Shown: positions 1 to 9,162 of the stretch, piece after piece | How positions within the stretch are numbered: the first letter of the stretch is position 1 | Layout: the number at the start of each line of letters is the position of its first letter | NCBI GenBank assembly: GCA_937991945.1 | Contig: CALKLO010000011.1 | Location: forward strand, 1 to 64,000 | Length of the DNA stretch: 64,000 nucleotides | Origin: an uncultured Granulosicoccus sp. | GTDB lineage: Bacteria > Pseudomonadota > Gammaproteobacteria > Granulosicoccales > Granulosicoccaceae | Reading direction: 5' to 3' | Notes under the pieces: model-generated | What the model was told of the DNA's origin: nothing | What the model saw: the letters and a program-made list of their open reading frames with translations, nothing else | Database searches by the model: none | Position numbers and translations under genes: made by a program

Positions 1-2
1 TA

Positions 3-1571
3 GATTTCTTGCGCTATTACGCAGCCACGGCCACAGAACACGAACAACTCAATCAACATCAAGATTCGTCTGCGCAACCTCACGGACTCATCGTGTGCAT
101 TAGCCCATGGAACTTTCCGTTAGCCATCTTTACCGGCCAAATTGCTGGAGCACTCGCTGGTGGCAATGTTGTTATCGCCAAACCTGCAGAGCAAACACCA
201 CTTATTGCGTATCAAGCGGTAGCGTTGCTACAACGCTCGGGCATACCCACCCAAGCATTGCAACTCCTTGTCGGTGACGGTGCATCCGTTGGCCAAGCGT
301 TGACTCAAGCACCACAGGTCAGTGGTGTGTGCTTTACCGGATCCACTCATACCAGCCGACTTATCGAACGCGCACTCGCCTCCAGAACACCCGAAGATAT
401 CGACAATGGAGCCTCTGAAAACCCGTTGTTTATGGCAGAGACGGGTGGCATCAATGCAATGATTGTGGATAGCTCGGCACTCACAGAGCAAGTCGTAAGA
501 GATTGTTTAATATCCGCGTTCCAAAGCGCTGGCCAACGGTGTTCAGCGCTTCGCGTACTGTACGTTCAACGAGAAGCAGAAGAACGTCTTGTCACCATGC
601 TCACCGGTGCAATGGATTGCTTACTGCTGGGCAACCCCTGGGATGTGTCGACCGATGTCGGACCGGTTATCGATACCGATGCCCATCAAATGATTACACG
701 CTACATAGAGGGCCACCAACAAGCAGGCACTCTGATACACCAATCAACGTCCAAATTTATTGATGCCGTGGGCAGCAATGCTGAGCACTTATGGATTAAA
801 CCGGCGCTAGTCAGAGTCAAAGGCATAGAGGATATGCAACACGAGATATTTGGCCCTGTACTGCACATTGCCAGCTACGAAGCCAAAGACCTAAGCAAGG
901 TCATTAACGCAATCAATAACAGCGGATACGGCCTTACGTTTGGCTTGCACACCCGCATTGATGATCGGGTTCAACAGGTTGTTGAGTCCATTGAAGTGGG
1001 CAACGTCTACGTCAACAGAAATCAAATTGGCGCTGTAGTCGGCTCTCAACCGTTTGGTGGTGAGGGTCTTTCAGGCACTGGGCCGAAAGCTGGGGGCCCT
1101 TGGTACATTCCTCGATTAATGAATGTTCCTGTACCTAGCAATACCTTGCCAACTCCAGGAGCCACAACGCAAGAAGGTCTTGTGCTACCCGGCCCTACAG
1201 GTGAAAGCAACCACTGGCGCACAGCTGTGCGATCACCGGTTCTGATCATCGACAATGCCTCAGATGCCTGTAACGATGTGGAAAAGATGGCGGTAAGCCT
1301 TGGCTGTAAAACCCAACGCATACCAGAATCAGAGGCTCAAACGGCTCTGCACAACATTATTGAGCGCGACGGTATAGCCGCTGTTATTGCCCCCGCTTCG
1401 TCTGCTAAGCAGATACTGAACTACCGACTGCAAATGGCTCAGAGCGATGGTGCACTCATTCCACTACTCGATTCAATGAATGACCCAAGTCGCCTACTAA
1501 TGGAACGCCACGTGTGCATTGATACGACAGCGGCAGGTGGAAACGCTAGCCTGCTGGGGGATGCAGACTAG
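3..1571 (+). CDS. putA: Bifunctional proline dehydrogenase / P5C dehydrogenase PutA, C-terminal part (5' end outside window)
   Basis: This is the last ~520 residues of PutA. It covers most of the P5C dehydrogenase (aldehyde dehydrogenase) module, which oxidises glutamate semialdehyde/P5C to glutamate with NAD+, plus the C-terminal conserved region. The first in-frame codons read DFLRYYA, the usual PutA sequence before the ALDH core, so the gene starts upstream and the TTG at position 9 is not a start. Visible motifs, counted from that TTG: SPWNFP, FTGST, general-base Glu 144 in AETGG, and catalytic Cys 178 in SAGQRCSALR. QPFGGEGLSGTGPKAGGP follows. The distal ~150 residues are the ALDH-like C-terminal domain of long PutAs and end with the typical TAAGGNASLL. 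The N-terminal DNA-binding and proline dehydrogenase domains, if present, are out of view. It converges on pntB across a hairpin. Confidence 0.93.
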   Translation, partial: DFLRYYAATATEHEQLNQHQDSSAQPHGLIVCISPWNFPLAIFTGQIAGALAGGNVVIAKPAEQTPLIAYQAVALLQRSGIPTQALQLLVGDGASVGQALTQAPQVSGVCFTGSTHTSRLIERALASRTPEDIDNGASENPLFMAETGGINAMIVDSSALTEQVVRDCLISAFQSAGQRCSALRVLYVQREAEERLVTMLTGAMDCLLLGNPWDVSTDVGPVIDTDAHQMITRYIEGHQQAGTLIHQSTSKFIDAVGSNAEHLWIKPALVRVKGIEDMQHEIFGPVLHIASYEAKDLSKVINAINNSGYGLTFGLHTRIDDRVQQVVESIEVGNVYVNRNQIGAVVGSQPFGGEGLSGTGPKAGGPWYIPRLMNVPVPSNTLPTPGATTQEGLVLPGPTGESNHWRTAVRSPVLIIDNASDACNDVEKMAVSLGCKTQRIPESEAQTALHNIIERDGIAAVIAPASSAKQILNYRLQMAQSDGALIPLLDSMNDPSRLLMERHVCIDTTAAGGNASLLGDAD

Positions 1572-1584
1572 CGATTGTCACGAC

Positions 1585-1617
1585 CTAGCTGGCCAACTAC
1601 CGTTAAAGGCCAGCTAG
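1585..1617. terminator. Bidirectional hairpin between convergent putA and pntB
   Basis: A perfect 10-bp inverted repeat (CTAGCTGGCC / GGCCAGCTAG) with a 13-nt loop lies between the two stop codons; the pntB stop falls in the loop. There is no long T run on either side, so it may act as a weak terminator or a 3'-end stabilising stem for both convergent mRNAs. Confidence 0.55.
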
Positions 1618-3030
1618 TATTCCATTAACACTTTCTTTGGCATCACCGAACAGCATGCGGGTGTTTTCCTTGAAGAATAGAGGATTCTCCACACCGGCAT
1701 AGCCTGTTGCCATAGAACGTTTAGAGACGATGACTGTTTTAGCTTTCCACACTTCTAAGACAGGCATTCCAGCGATGGGGCTATTAGGATTATCTAAAGC
1801 CGATGGGTTAACGATGTCGTTAGCCCCAATAACAATGACCACATCGGTGTCCGACAATTCATCGTTGATTTCATCCATCTCAAAAACAAGGTCATACGGA
1901 ACATTGGCTTCTGCCAACAATACGTTCATGTGGCCAGGCATTCGCCCCGCTACGGGGTGAATCGCAAACCGTACATTGATACCCGCTTTTTTGAGTTGAG
2001 TCGTTAGTTCAGAAACAGGATGCTGTGCATGGGCTACCGCCATACCGTATCCAGGAACGATGACGACCGAATCAGCCTCTTTACACAGCATGGCGACTTC
2101 ATCGGCACTGATAGGTACTGCCTCACCTTGAGGCTCATCAGATCCATCACTAGTAACATTGCTCGGTTTTGCATCTCCCCAGCCGCCCATAATGACGCTG
2201 AAGAATTTCCGGTTCATCGCTTTGCACATGATGTAACTCAAAATGGCACCACTTGAACCAACCAAAGCACCAACAACAATGAGTAAATCGTTAGAGAGCA
2301 TGAAGCCTGTTGCGGCGGCTGCCCATCCTGAGTAGCTATTGAGCATTGAAATAACAACTGGCATGTCAGCACCGCCAATAGCCATAACCATATGAACACC
2401 GAAAGCGAAGGCCAACAGCGTCATAAGGACCAAAATAAACGTACCCATACCGGTACTGTTTTGATCAAGCGCTGCATCTGGGGCTTGACCGATGAACAGG
2501 AATAATAAAACGACACAGGCCACACCGATACCTAGGTTTAGCTTATGGCGACCAGGCAAAATTAACGGCTTGCTTCCCAGCTTACCGCTCAGTTTTCCAA
2601 ACGCGACAACAGAGCCTGTAAACGTTAGGGCGCCGATTAATATCCCTAAGTAAATTTCAACATCGTGGATTGTTCTTTCCGCACCCACATGATGTGAATC
2701 TGGCGTTAGGTAGCTAGCAAAACCCACCAGCACAGCAGCTAAACCGACGAAGCTATGCAAGATGGCAACGAGTTCTGGCATGTCTGTCATTTCGACGCGA
2801 CGTGCTAGGTAGGCACCGATTGCTCCGCCAATTCCCACCATGACCAGCAATATGCCGTAGTTGGATACACCATCGCCAATGATGGTTGCAAGTACGGCAA
2901 TGGCCATACCCGCAATACCTGCTTGATTTCCGCGCCTTGCCGTTTCCTGCTTTGAAAGGCCCGCCAAACTCAAAATAAATAACACTGCCGCTATGATGTA
3001 AGCGGCTGTAACCATTCCACTATTCATCAT
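1603..3030 (-). CDS. pntB: NAD(P) transhydrogenase subunit beta
   Basis: This is the beta subunit of the proton-translocating transhydrogenase, which couples hydride transfer from NADH to NADP+ to the proton motive force in the inner membrane. At 475 residues it has the normal family length. The first ~280 residues hold a series of hydrophobic helices (domain II). The C-terminal ~180 residues form the NADP(H)-binding domain III, with [36 protein letters not shown] and [10 protein letters not shown]. The start is an ATG-ATG pair just after an AGGAAATAAG ribosome site. Only one base separates it from the pntA stop, so the two are co-transcribed and probably translationally coupled. Confidence 0.97.
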   Translation of the reverse strand: MMNSGMVTAAYIIAAVLFILSLAGLSKQETARRGNQAGIAGMAIAVLATIIGDGVSNYGILLVMVGIGGAIGAYLARRVEMTDMPELVAILHSFVGLAAVLVGFASYLTPDSHHVGAERTIHDVEIYLGILIGALTFTGSVVAFGKLSGKLGSKPLILPGRHKLNLGIGVACVVLLFLFIGQAPDAALDQNSTGMGTFILVLMTLLAFAFGVHMVMAIGGADMPVVISMLNSYSGWAAAATGFMLSNDLLIVVGALVGSSGAILSYIMCKAMNRKFFSVIMGGWGDAKPSNVTSDGSDEPQGEAVPISADEVAMLCKEADSVVIVPGYGMAVAHAQHPVSELTTQLKKAGINVRFAIHPVAGRMPGHMNVLLAEANVPYDLVFEMDEINDELSDTDVVIVIGANDIVNPSALDNPNSPIAGMPVLEVWKAKTVIVSKRSMATGYAGVENPLFFKENTRMLFGDAKESVNGILAGL

Positions 3031-3031
3031 C

Positions 3032-4585
3032 TTATTTCCTAAACATTTTCAGCATACGCTGAGTAACTAAAAAACCGCCTGCAATATTAATACTGGCTAT
3101 GAGTGTCGCAACCGCTGAAAGAAAAACGACAAATCCGGACGACGATGAAATTTGCAGCAGTGCACCGACCACGATAATGCCACTGATGGCGTTCGTCACA
3201 CTCATAAGCGGTGTATGCAATGCAGGAGACACACTCCAAATAACTTGATAGCCAATAAAGCACGAGAGTACAAAAACCGTAAAGTGACTCATAAAGTCTG
3301 GGGGTGCCACACTACCTATAGACAACAATGCAACTGCACCCACTAACGCTGCGATAACGGTTCCGCCGATACCACCGGTTTTAACCTCAACCGGTAAAAC
3401 AGGTGCCGCGACTGCAACAGGTTTAGGTGCAGCGGACAACTTCGGTGGTGGCGGTGGCCAAGTAATATCGCCATCGTTAATAACGGTTGCGCCTCGAATG
3501 ACTTCGTCATCCATGTTGACGTTCAACTGCCCGTCTTTTTCAGGCGTCAGGTCTGCCAGTAAATGGCGTAGGTTTGTACTGTATAGCTGACTTGATTGCG
3601 CAGCCATTCGGCTCGGTAAATCGGTATACCCGATTAACGTTACATCGCCATGCTTTATGACTTGATCAGGTTGTGTCAATTTGCAGTTGCCACCACGCTC
3701 TGCAGCTAGATCCACGATAACACTGCCAGGCTTCATAGATTCCACCATGTCAGTGGTGATGAGTTCAGGTGCAGGTCGTCCCGGAATTAACGCCGTGGTA
3801 ATAATGATATCGACATCTTTAGCCTGCTCGCGAAACAAGGCCATTTCTGCGTCAATAAATTCCTTGCTCATGACTTTCGCGTAGCCACCCTCGCCAGCGC
3901 CATCCTCATCTTCTTCAAATTCGAGCATGAGAAAGTCTGCACCCATGCTTTCAACTTGCTCTGCAGCCTCTGGGCGAGTGTCAAAGGCCCTAACAATAGC
4001 GCCCATACCTCGTGCGGCACCAATGGCTGCCAGCCCCGCTACACCGGCACCAATAACCAACACTTTGGCCGGAGGTACTTTTCCAGCCGCTGTAATTTGG
4101 CCGGTAAAGAATCGACCGAACTGGTTTGCAGCTTCCACCACCGCACGGTATCCACCGATATTGGCCATAGAGCTCAATGCATCCATTTTCTGGGCACGAG
4201 ATAGCCGTGGCACGGAGTCCATTGCAAGTACGGTTATTTGTCGCTTAGCCAAGGCATCCATTAATGCGTCGTTTTGAGCCGGCCATATAAAACTGATTAA
4301 CACGGCACCAGATTGAAGTAAATCAACCTCGTTACCTTGTGTTGATTCGAGCTGCGGTGCTCGTACCTTGAGAATGACATCGGCTGCTTTATAGACAGAT
4401 GCAGCATCGGGCAGAACGTCGACATCAGCTGCGCGGTATAATTCGTCTGAAATATTTGCCGCCGATCCAGCACCACTTTGAACACACAGGGTGTGTCCTA
4501 ACTTGATAACATGCGCTGCGGTTTCAGGTGTCATTGCCACCCGTTTCTCACCTGCGAATGTTTCCGTAGGAACTCCAATAAGCAC
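3032..4585 (-). CDS. pntA: NAD(P) transhydrogenase subunit alpha
   Basis: This is the alpha subunit of the transhydrogenase: the NAD(H)-binding domain I plus the first membrane helices of domain II in one chain of 517 residues, the E. coli-like arrangement rather than the split PntAA/PntAB form. RVAMTPE lies near the N-terminus. The NAD-binding loop [18 protein letters not shown] is near residue 177. A proline-rich linker (WPPPPPK) follows near residue 385, then about four C-terminal helices. The start is GTG, chosen because a full AGGAGG ribosome site stands 6 nt upstream. It is the first gene of the pntAB operon; the 132 bp back to the hemC stop should carry its promoter. Confidence 0.97.
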   Translation of the reverse strand: MLIGVPTETFAGEKRVAMTPETAAHVIKLGHTLCVQSGAGSAANISDELYRAADVDVLPDAASVYKAADVILKVRAPQLESTQGNEVDLLQSGAVLISFIWPAQNDALMDALAKRQITVLAMDSVPRLSRAQKMDALSSMANIGGYRAVVEAANQFGRFFTGQITAAGKVPPAKVLVIGAGVAGLAAIGAARGMGAIVRAFDTRPEAAEQVESMGADFLMLEFEEDEDGAGEGGYAKVMSKEFIDAEMALFREQAKDVDIIITTALIPGRPAPELITTDMVESMKPGSVIVDLAAERGGNCKLTQPDQVIKHGDVTLIGYTDLPSRMAAQSSQLYSTNLRHLLADLTPEKDGQLNVNMDDEVIRGATVINDGDITWPPPPPKLSAAPKPVAVAAPVLPVEVKTGGIGGTVIAALVGAVALLSIGSVAPPDFMSHFTVFVLSCFIGYQVIWSVSPALHTPLMSVTNAISGIIVVGALLQISSSSGFVVFLSAVATLIASINIAGGFLVTQRMLKMFRK

Positions 4586-4717
4586 AGTTGCCTCCTATAA
4601 AGTTTTACTTTAGTGAGTGATATCGATGCGCTGAATATTCAGGTTCGAATGTTCAAACGCCTACATTATTTATACTTCACCAACACCTAGCTGCACACGT
4701 ATATTCACTATAGGTGT

Positions 4718-5722
4718 TTACGAAGTACTCCCGTCTTTATGGCTGCTTGATCGCCTAACGTACTTTGAAGCACTGGCTGCGACTTCATCTAAGGGCGCAG
4801 GACTTAACCCCAGATTCTTGAGTATGTCGTTAGCACCGCGATACAAAAGCATTTCTGCAACTTTGACACCGAGTTCGACAGCCTCATTATAATGTGCTCG
4901 TGCATCAGCTGTGATCACGGTTTTCCCATCCGGACTGGCCACCAAACCTCGCAACCAAATCTGCTTACCATCAAGTTCAGAAAAAGCCGCAATAGGCACT
5001 TGGCAACCACCGTCTAAACGAGCGCTTAGTGCTCTTTCAGCCAATACGCGGTAACTGGTTTCTTGGTGATGTAGCTTATCCATAATCTCATTGGTTGCTT
5101 CATCATCAATACGCGTCTCAATGCCTACGATGCCTTGACCCGCGGCTGGCAGACTCGCTTCAACAGATAATTCACTGGCTATTCTATCTTCCATACCCAA
5201 ACGGATTAATCCGGCGGCTGCCAATATGATCGCGTCATATTCGCCGTCGTCTAATTTGCGTAATCGCGTGTTGACGTTTCCGCGAAGGTTATGAACTTCT
5301 AGGTGTGGGTATGCGGCAAGCACCTGAGCTTGTCGTCTTAAACTGCACGTACCCACAATTGCCCGTTCAGGCAAGGAGGCTAGATCGCGAAAATTATTAG
5401 AGACAAATGCGTCGTGAGGGTTTTCACGCTCCAAAATGTGGACAACTTGTAGTCCCTCGGGAACAACCGCTGGAACGTCCTTTATTGAGTGAACTGCGAT
5501 ATGCGCATGGCCATCTAAAATGGCTGTCTCTAACTCTTTAACGAATAGGCCCTTACCGCCGATTTTTGCCAGTGGACTATCGAGCAGTTGATCGCCGCGA
5601 GTGGTCATCGTCACAAGTTCAACGCCGACCCCTACATTCAAGGCTTCAATGCGCGCTTTGACATCTTCGGCTTGCCACAAGGCCAAAGGACTGTTGCGTG
5701 TCGCGATTTTTAACGTTTTCAT
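4718..5722 (-). CDS. hemC: Hydroxymethylbilane synthase (porphobilinogen deaminase)
   Basis: The enzyme polymerises four porphobilinogens into hydroxymethylbilane in cytosolic tetrapyrrole synthesis. It is recognised from IATRNSPLALWQAEDVKARI, MTTRGDQ, the KDVPAVVPEGL region and GTCSLRRQAQ. LDGGCQVPIAA contains the cysteine that holds the dipyrromethane cofactor. I chose the ATG at 5722, giving MKTLK; GAGG lies about 7 nt upstream, and the in-frame TTG four codons earlier has no better site. The protein is 334 residues, slightly long because of a Ser/Lys-rich tail. hemC is usually followed by hemD, often with hemX and hemY. Here the next gene downstream is pntA, so the porphyrin genes are dispersed. 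Confidence 0.96.
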   Translation of the reverse strand: MKTLKIATRNSPLALWQAEDVKARIEALNVGVGVELVTMTTRGDQLLDSPLAKIGGKGLFVKELETAILDGHAHIAVHSIKDVPAVVPEGLQVVHILERENPHDAFVSNNFRDLASLPERAIVGTCSLRRQAQVLAAYPHLEVHNLRGNVNTRLRKLDDGEYDAIILAAAGLIRLGMEDRIASELSVEASLPAAGQGIVGIETRIDDEATNEIMDKLHHQETSYRVLAERALSARLDGGCQVPIAAFSELDGKQIWLRGLVASPDGKTVITADARAHYNEAVELGVKVAEMLLYRGANDILKNLGLSPAPLDEVAASASKYVRRSSSHKDGSTS

Positions 5723-6096
5723 AAGCCGCCTCAAATTCAGATAAAGAGCGATGCGCCTATAGGGCCGAGCGGTCAGTAATTCGGCTCGCTGGCGCTAATT
5801 GACCTGCATAGGATAAACCGTTTGAAAAATTTCAGACGTGAAGAATACTCACCTACCTGTGCCTGTAAACGCGCAATCGTGGTAACAGGCGCCTGATTTC
5901 TGCGCTGCACTCATACCAACACCACGTCTGACCCAAAACCCACAATGACATCGAGGCCTGCTCAGAATGCAAAAAATTGCAATACATGGGGTTCAATCCG
6001 GCATCAAGCGTCCGATCTATTGAGCCTGGATAAGCGAATGGCGTACCATGTCGGTTAATGGCTTTTTCGCAAACACCCTAACTATCGGAGTGCTCA
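5723..6096. other. Intergenic region between divergent hemC and a small membrane-protein gene
   Basis: These 374 bp have no open frame with coding character on either strand, no tRNA and no repeat that I can see. They should contain the hemC promoter (leftward) and that of the gene starting at 6097 (rightward). I could not identify convincing -35/-10 pairs or a regulator site. Confidence 0.5.
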
Positions 6097-6864
6097 ATGA
6101 TTTGGATTACCACCTTGTGTCTGTTGGCAGTAGCCTTATGGCTGTTTTTCAATGCCTTAAATGAACGCCGCTGGGTAGAGGCGCACAGCCATGATGAGAC
6201 AGTGGCCAGCGACGAAGGTCTGCTACCGAGCCTCACTAGCCTTACGGGTACAGCTAAAAGCACTTCCAGCGAAACTGGCACGCCTAACGGTGGTCTAGAG
6301 ACGCCGCTAAATCGCGCTACAGCGAAACTTCAGGAAGGCGGCGAGAAGCTGGGCGAGCAGCTCAAAGTTGCTAAGCAATCTGCAACACAAATGTATGAGA
6401 AAGCCAAGCAGCCTGAAGGCGCGCTGGGCGAAAATTCTGCGGTTGGACGCGCAGCAACGAAAGCACGCGAGCAAGCGAGTCGCTTAAACCAGAAACTCGA
6501 TGAGAAAATGAAGTCTGCATCGAGCCTAACGACAGGGTCTGGCGAAAACGGCGAGCAATCTTTCTTACAAAAAGCGGCAGCAACATCAGGCGATCTAACT
6601 CAAAAAGTTGCCAAGAAGGTTGCAGATTCGGCGGACGGGCTCGTTGGAAAGACCAATGCAGCTGGCGAAGAAGGTGTTTTGAGTAAAATTGCTGGCAAGG
6701 TTTCAACAGGCATGCACGCTGTCGAAAACAAGATGGATCAGGTTGCCGCCAAAAGAACGTCGCAGGCACCCGCAGAAGATCTAGTATCTGATGTGTCGGC
6801 CAAGGTCAGCTCGACAGTGAATACACTGGACGAGAAAATCGTCGATAGCACTCGCCAATCGTAG
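6097..6864 (+). CDS. Membrane-anchored Ala/Lys/Glu-rich protein of unknown function
   Basis: I do not recognise a family for this 255-residue protein. It starts with one hydrophobic segment (WITTLCLLAVALWLFFNAL, residues ~3-21) followed directly by basic residues, so the rest is probably either cytoplasmic or periplasmic depending on topology. Residues ~70-250 are low-complexity and rich in Ala, Lys, Gln, Glu and Ser, with helical stretches spaced like an amphipathic repeat (KLQEGGEKLGEQLKVAKQSA, KAREQASRLNQKLDEKMKSA). This resembles LEA-like or apolipoprotein-like helices. There are no cysteines or enzymatic motifs outside the helix. The ATG has GGAG 6 nt upstream. It stands alone and converges on dgcA across a strong hairpin. 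Confidence 0.75.
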   Translation: MIWITTLCLLAVALWLFFNALNERRWVEAHSHDETVASDEGLLPSLTSLTGTAKSTSSETGTPNGGLETPLNRATAKLQEGGEKLGEQLKVAKQSATQMYEKAKQPEGALGENSAVGRAATKAREQASRLNQKLDEKMKSASSLTTGSGENGEQSFLQKAAATSGDLTQKVAKKVADSADGLVGKTNAAGEEGVLSKIAGKVSTGMHAVENKMDQVAAKRTSQAPAEDLVSDVSAKVSSTVNTLDEKIVDSTRQS

Positions 6865-6910
6865 TCGTTTAGAACGAGCTTCTAAAACGACAGGCTCGGG
6901 CGCGTTCTTT

Positions 6911-6944
6911 GAGGGTCACTGTTCCCATGGGGACAGTGAGCCTC
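6911..6944. terminator. Long hairpin between convergent genes
   Basis: GAGG...CCTC arms extend an almost perfect palindrome (TCACTGTTCCC / GGGGACAGTGA around ATG) to 34 nt. It lies between the 6864 stop on the plus strand and the 6953 stop on the minus strand, so it is well placed as a bidirectional terminator. The flanks have only short T runs. Confidence 0.6.
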
Positions 6945-6952
6945 AACTGTTT

Positions 6953-7942
6953 CTAACCCCACAAAGCAGTCGGTGCCGGATGCATATCACTGCCTTGGAA
7001 GACAATGGGTGTATCTCGATCTTCTGCCAAGAGCAGTGGGCCGTCTAAATCGACGAAGTCTACGTCTTGTGCCAACAACATAGCTGGAGCCATCGCTAAA
7101 GAGCTCCCGACCATGCAACCGACCATAATGCTAAAGCCGTGCTCAATAGCAGCCTGCTTGAGCGCTAATGCTTCAGTCAATCCACCGGTTTTATCCAGCT
7201 TTATATTGATGACGTCATATTTGCCCACAAGCGACGCCAAGCTATGGCGATCGTGACAGGCCTCATCAGCACAGACAGGCAATGGTCGCTCTCTACCTTC
7301 TAAGGCACCATCGTCAGACGCTGGCAAAGGTTGCTCAACAAGGGCTACGCCCAACTCAAGCATAACCGGCGCTAGGGCGTCATAGTCTGTGGCTGACCAA
7401 CCTTCATTAGCGTCAACAATTAACCGACTTGTTGGAGCTCCAGCTCGAACAGCACGCAACCGCTCTAAATCACCTTCACCACCCAGCTTAATTTTAAGCA
7501 ACGGACGTGACGCGTTGTCCGCCGCCGCCTGCTGCATTTTTTCCGGTGATTGAAGTGAGAGTGTGTAAGCGGTAACGATGGTGTTTAACGACGCCAAACC
7601 TGCCAGTTGCCAAGCCGGTTTGCCGGATAGCTTAGCTTCCAGATCCCAGAACGCACAATCAATGGCATTTCTCGCAGCACCTGGCGCTAACGCATCTTGC
7701 AGCGCTAACCGATCCATGCCCTGCTCTATTGCATCACTTAGCGAGTTAATTTGCTCACAAACGCTGTCCAGCGACTCGCCGTAGCGAGCATAGGGCACAC
7801 ATTCGCCCATGCCCACGACCCCGTCTTTAGATAGCCGAACCGTGACTACCTGAGCTTCAGTGCGAGAACCACGCGAAATGGTAAACGTACCATCCATAGC
7901 AAAGGTGTCTTGGCTAACGCTCAGTTTCACACCAGCACTCAC
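6953..7942 (-). CDS. dgcA: N-acetyl-D-glutamate racemase / dipeptide epimerase-type enolase-superfamily enzyme
   Basis: This is an enolase-superfamily enzyme of the muconate-lactonising/dipeptide-epimerase subgroup, 329 residues. Catalytic elements are visible: the KxK motif in LLKIKLGG, metal ligands in IVDANEGW, VEQPLP and CADEACHD, and the opposite-face lysine in INIKLDKTGG. By sequence alone it could be an L-Ala-D/L-Glu epimerase. However, it overlaps by 4 bp (ATGA) with an upstream DUF1611 gene. That pairing is the signature of DgcN-DgcA, in which DgcA racemises N-acetyl-D-glutamate to the L form during D-glutamate catabolism in marine bacteria. The DgcA assignment therefore rests on context; the superfamily assignment is firm. 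Confidence 0.82.
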   Translation of the reverse strand: MSAGVKLSVSQDTFAMDGTFTISRGSRTEAQVVTVRLSKDGVVGMGECVPYARYGESLDSVCEQINSLSDAIEQGMDRLALQDALAPGAARNAIDCAFWDLEAKLSGKPAWQLAGLASLNTIVTAYTLSLQSPEKMQQAAADNASRPLLKIKLGGEGDLERLRAVRAGAPTSRLIVDANEGWSATDYDALAPVMLELGVALVEQPLPASDDGALEGRERPLPVCADEACHDRHSLASLVGKYDVINIKLDKTGGLTEALALKQAAIEHGFSIMVGCMVGSSLAMAPAMLLAQDVDFVDLDGPLLLAEDRDTPIVFQGSDMHPAPTALWG

Positions 7943-8934
7943 GATAATGCATCTACCAAACGATCAGCACCGTGGCGGAATGGATCAACACAAGGCAGTT
8001 GCATACGCTCTTCGATTTGGGCAAGTAGCGCTACTGCTTCGTCGTCATTCAATGCTGCCGTATTGACAGAGATTCCGACCACTTCGCAATTGGGGTTTAC
8101 AAATCGAGCCAGTGTTAACGCTGTGTCACGCAACAATTCAAGACTCGGTAGTTCGTAATCAGGCAAACCGCGCATATGAGTTCGCGTTGGCTCGTGACAC
8201 AACACCAATGCATCAGGCGCTCCACCATGTACCAAGGCTAGCGTGACGCCAGAATAGGAAGCGTGAAACAAACTGCCCTGACCTTCTATTAGGTCCCAGT
8301 GATCAGCATCGTTATCAGGCGTTAGCCATTCAACGGCACCTGCCATAAAGTCTGCAACAACCGCATCTAACGGAATACCACCGCCTGTAATTAAAATACC
8401 TGTTTGGCCCGTTGCGCGAAAAGTTGCTTTCATATTGCGCTCACGCATGGTTTTTTCCATAGCCATGGCCGTATACATTTTGCCCGCAGAACAATCAGTT
8501 CCAACAGCTAGGCAACGCTTACCTGTGCGCTTCTTGCCATTGGCAATAGGAAATTGAACCTGTGGAATACGAACATCAAACAATTTCTGTCCGTGCTTGT
8601 CGGCCAACTCAACCAGCTTAGGGTTGTCCGTAAGCAAGTTATGCAGCCCAGATGCGATGTCCATTCCAGCCGCTAATGCTTCTTCAAAAGCAGAACTCCA
8701 GCCCTCACTGATTTGCCCACCGCGATTGGCGACACCCACAATCAACGTTTTAGCACCGGCATCAACGGCTTCCTGAATGGTCATGTCTGGCAGACCCATA
8801 TCAGCGTTACAACCTTCTTGCCGAAATTGACCCACACAATTTTCGGGGCGCCAGTCCTTTACACCCTGAGCAACTTTAGCTGACAGTGGATCGGGGGCAT
8901 CGCCCAAAAATAATAAATAGGGGGTATTTAACAT
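7939..8934 (-). CDS. dgcN: DUF1611-family D-glutamate N-acetyltransferase DgcN
   Basis: A DUF1611 protein of 331 residues. The N-terminal half is Rossmann-like (PYLLFLGDAPDPLSAKVAQG, AKTLIVGVANRGG). The C-terminal half carries a P-loop-like segment, AVGTDCSAGKMYTAMAM, typical of the family, then ATGQTGILITGGGIPLDAVV and ALVHGGAPDALVLCHEP. In marine Proteobacteria this family has been described as the N-acetyltransferase acting on D-glutamate, with DgcA then racemising the product. Its stop overlaps the dgcA start, so the pair is a translationally coupled operon. A deacylase producing L-glutamate is not adjacent. The gene starts at an ATG with only a weak GGATG upstream, and its promoter should lie within 8935-9162. 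Confidence 0.82.
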   Translation of the reverse strand: MLNTPYLLFLGDAPDPLSAKVAQGVKDWRPENCVGQFRQEGCNADMGLPDMTIQEAVDAGAKTLIVGVANRGGQISEGWSSAFEEALAAGMDIASGLHNLLTDNPKLVELADKHGQKLFDVRIPQVQFPIANGKKRTGKRCLAVGTDCSAGKMYTAMAMEKTMRERNMKATFRATGQTGILITGGGIPLDAVVADFMAGAVEWLTPDNDADHWDLIEGQGSLFHASYSGVTLALVHGGAPDALVLCHEPTRTHMRGLPDYELPSLELLRDTALTLARFVNPNCEVVGISVNTAALNDDEAVALLAQIEERMQLPCVDPFRHGADRLVDALS

Positions 8935-9162
8935 GTCGAATCATCCAGAGTGTTTAACTAACTTTACGGCTTTTCGGCTCAAATTCGGCCAAAGATCCAT
9001 CTAATATTTGCGGTAGCTGACCGCTATCGCGGCAGATTCTATAGTGACATTGACACTCACGCAGCCGCGGGTGTCACATAGCTGGGAGCCAGATCCCGAA
9101 CGTATTAGGGGCCAGGCAAGTGCCTCACTCACATCATAATGCCGCGAAAGGCAAAGACTAAT

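Noticed and set aside
6371..6769. Minus-strand frame of 132 codons opposite the Ala/Lys-rich gene
   Set aside because: Antisense of low-complexity coding sequence. The plus frame has a good ribosome site and a membrane helix at the right end.
9044..9088. Inverted repeat GTGACA...TGTCAC downstream of the cytochrome gene
   Set aside because: Short imperfect arms with a long loop and no T run; not enough to call a terminator or operator.
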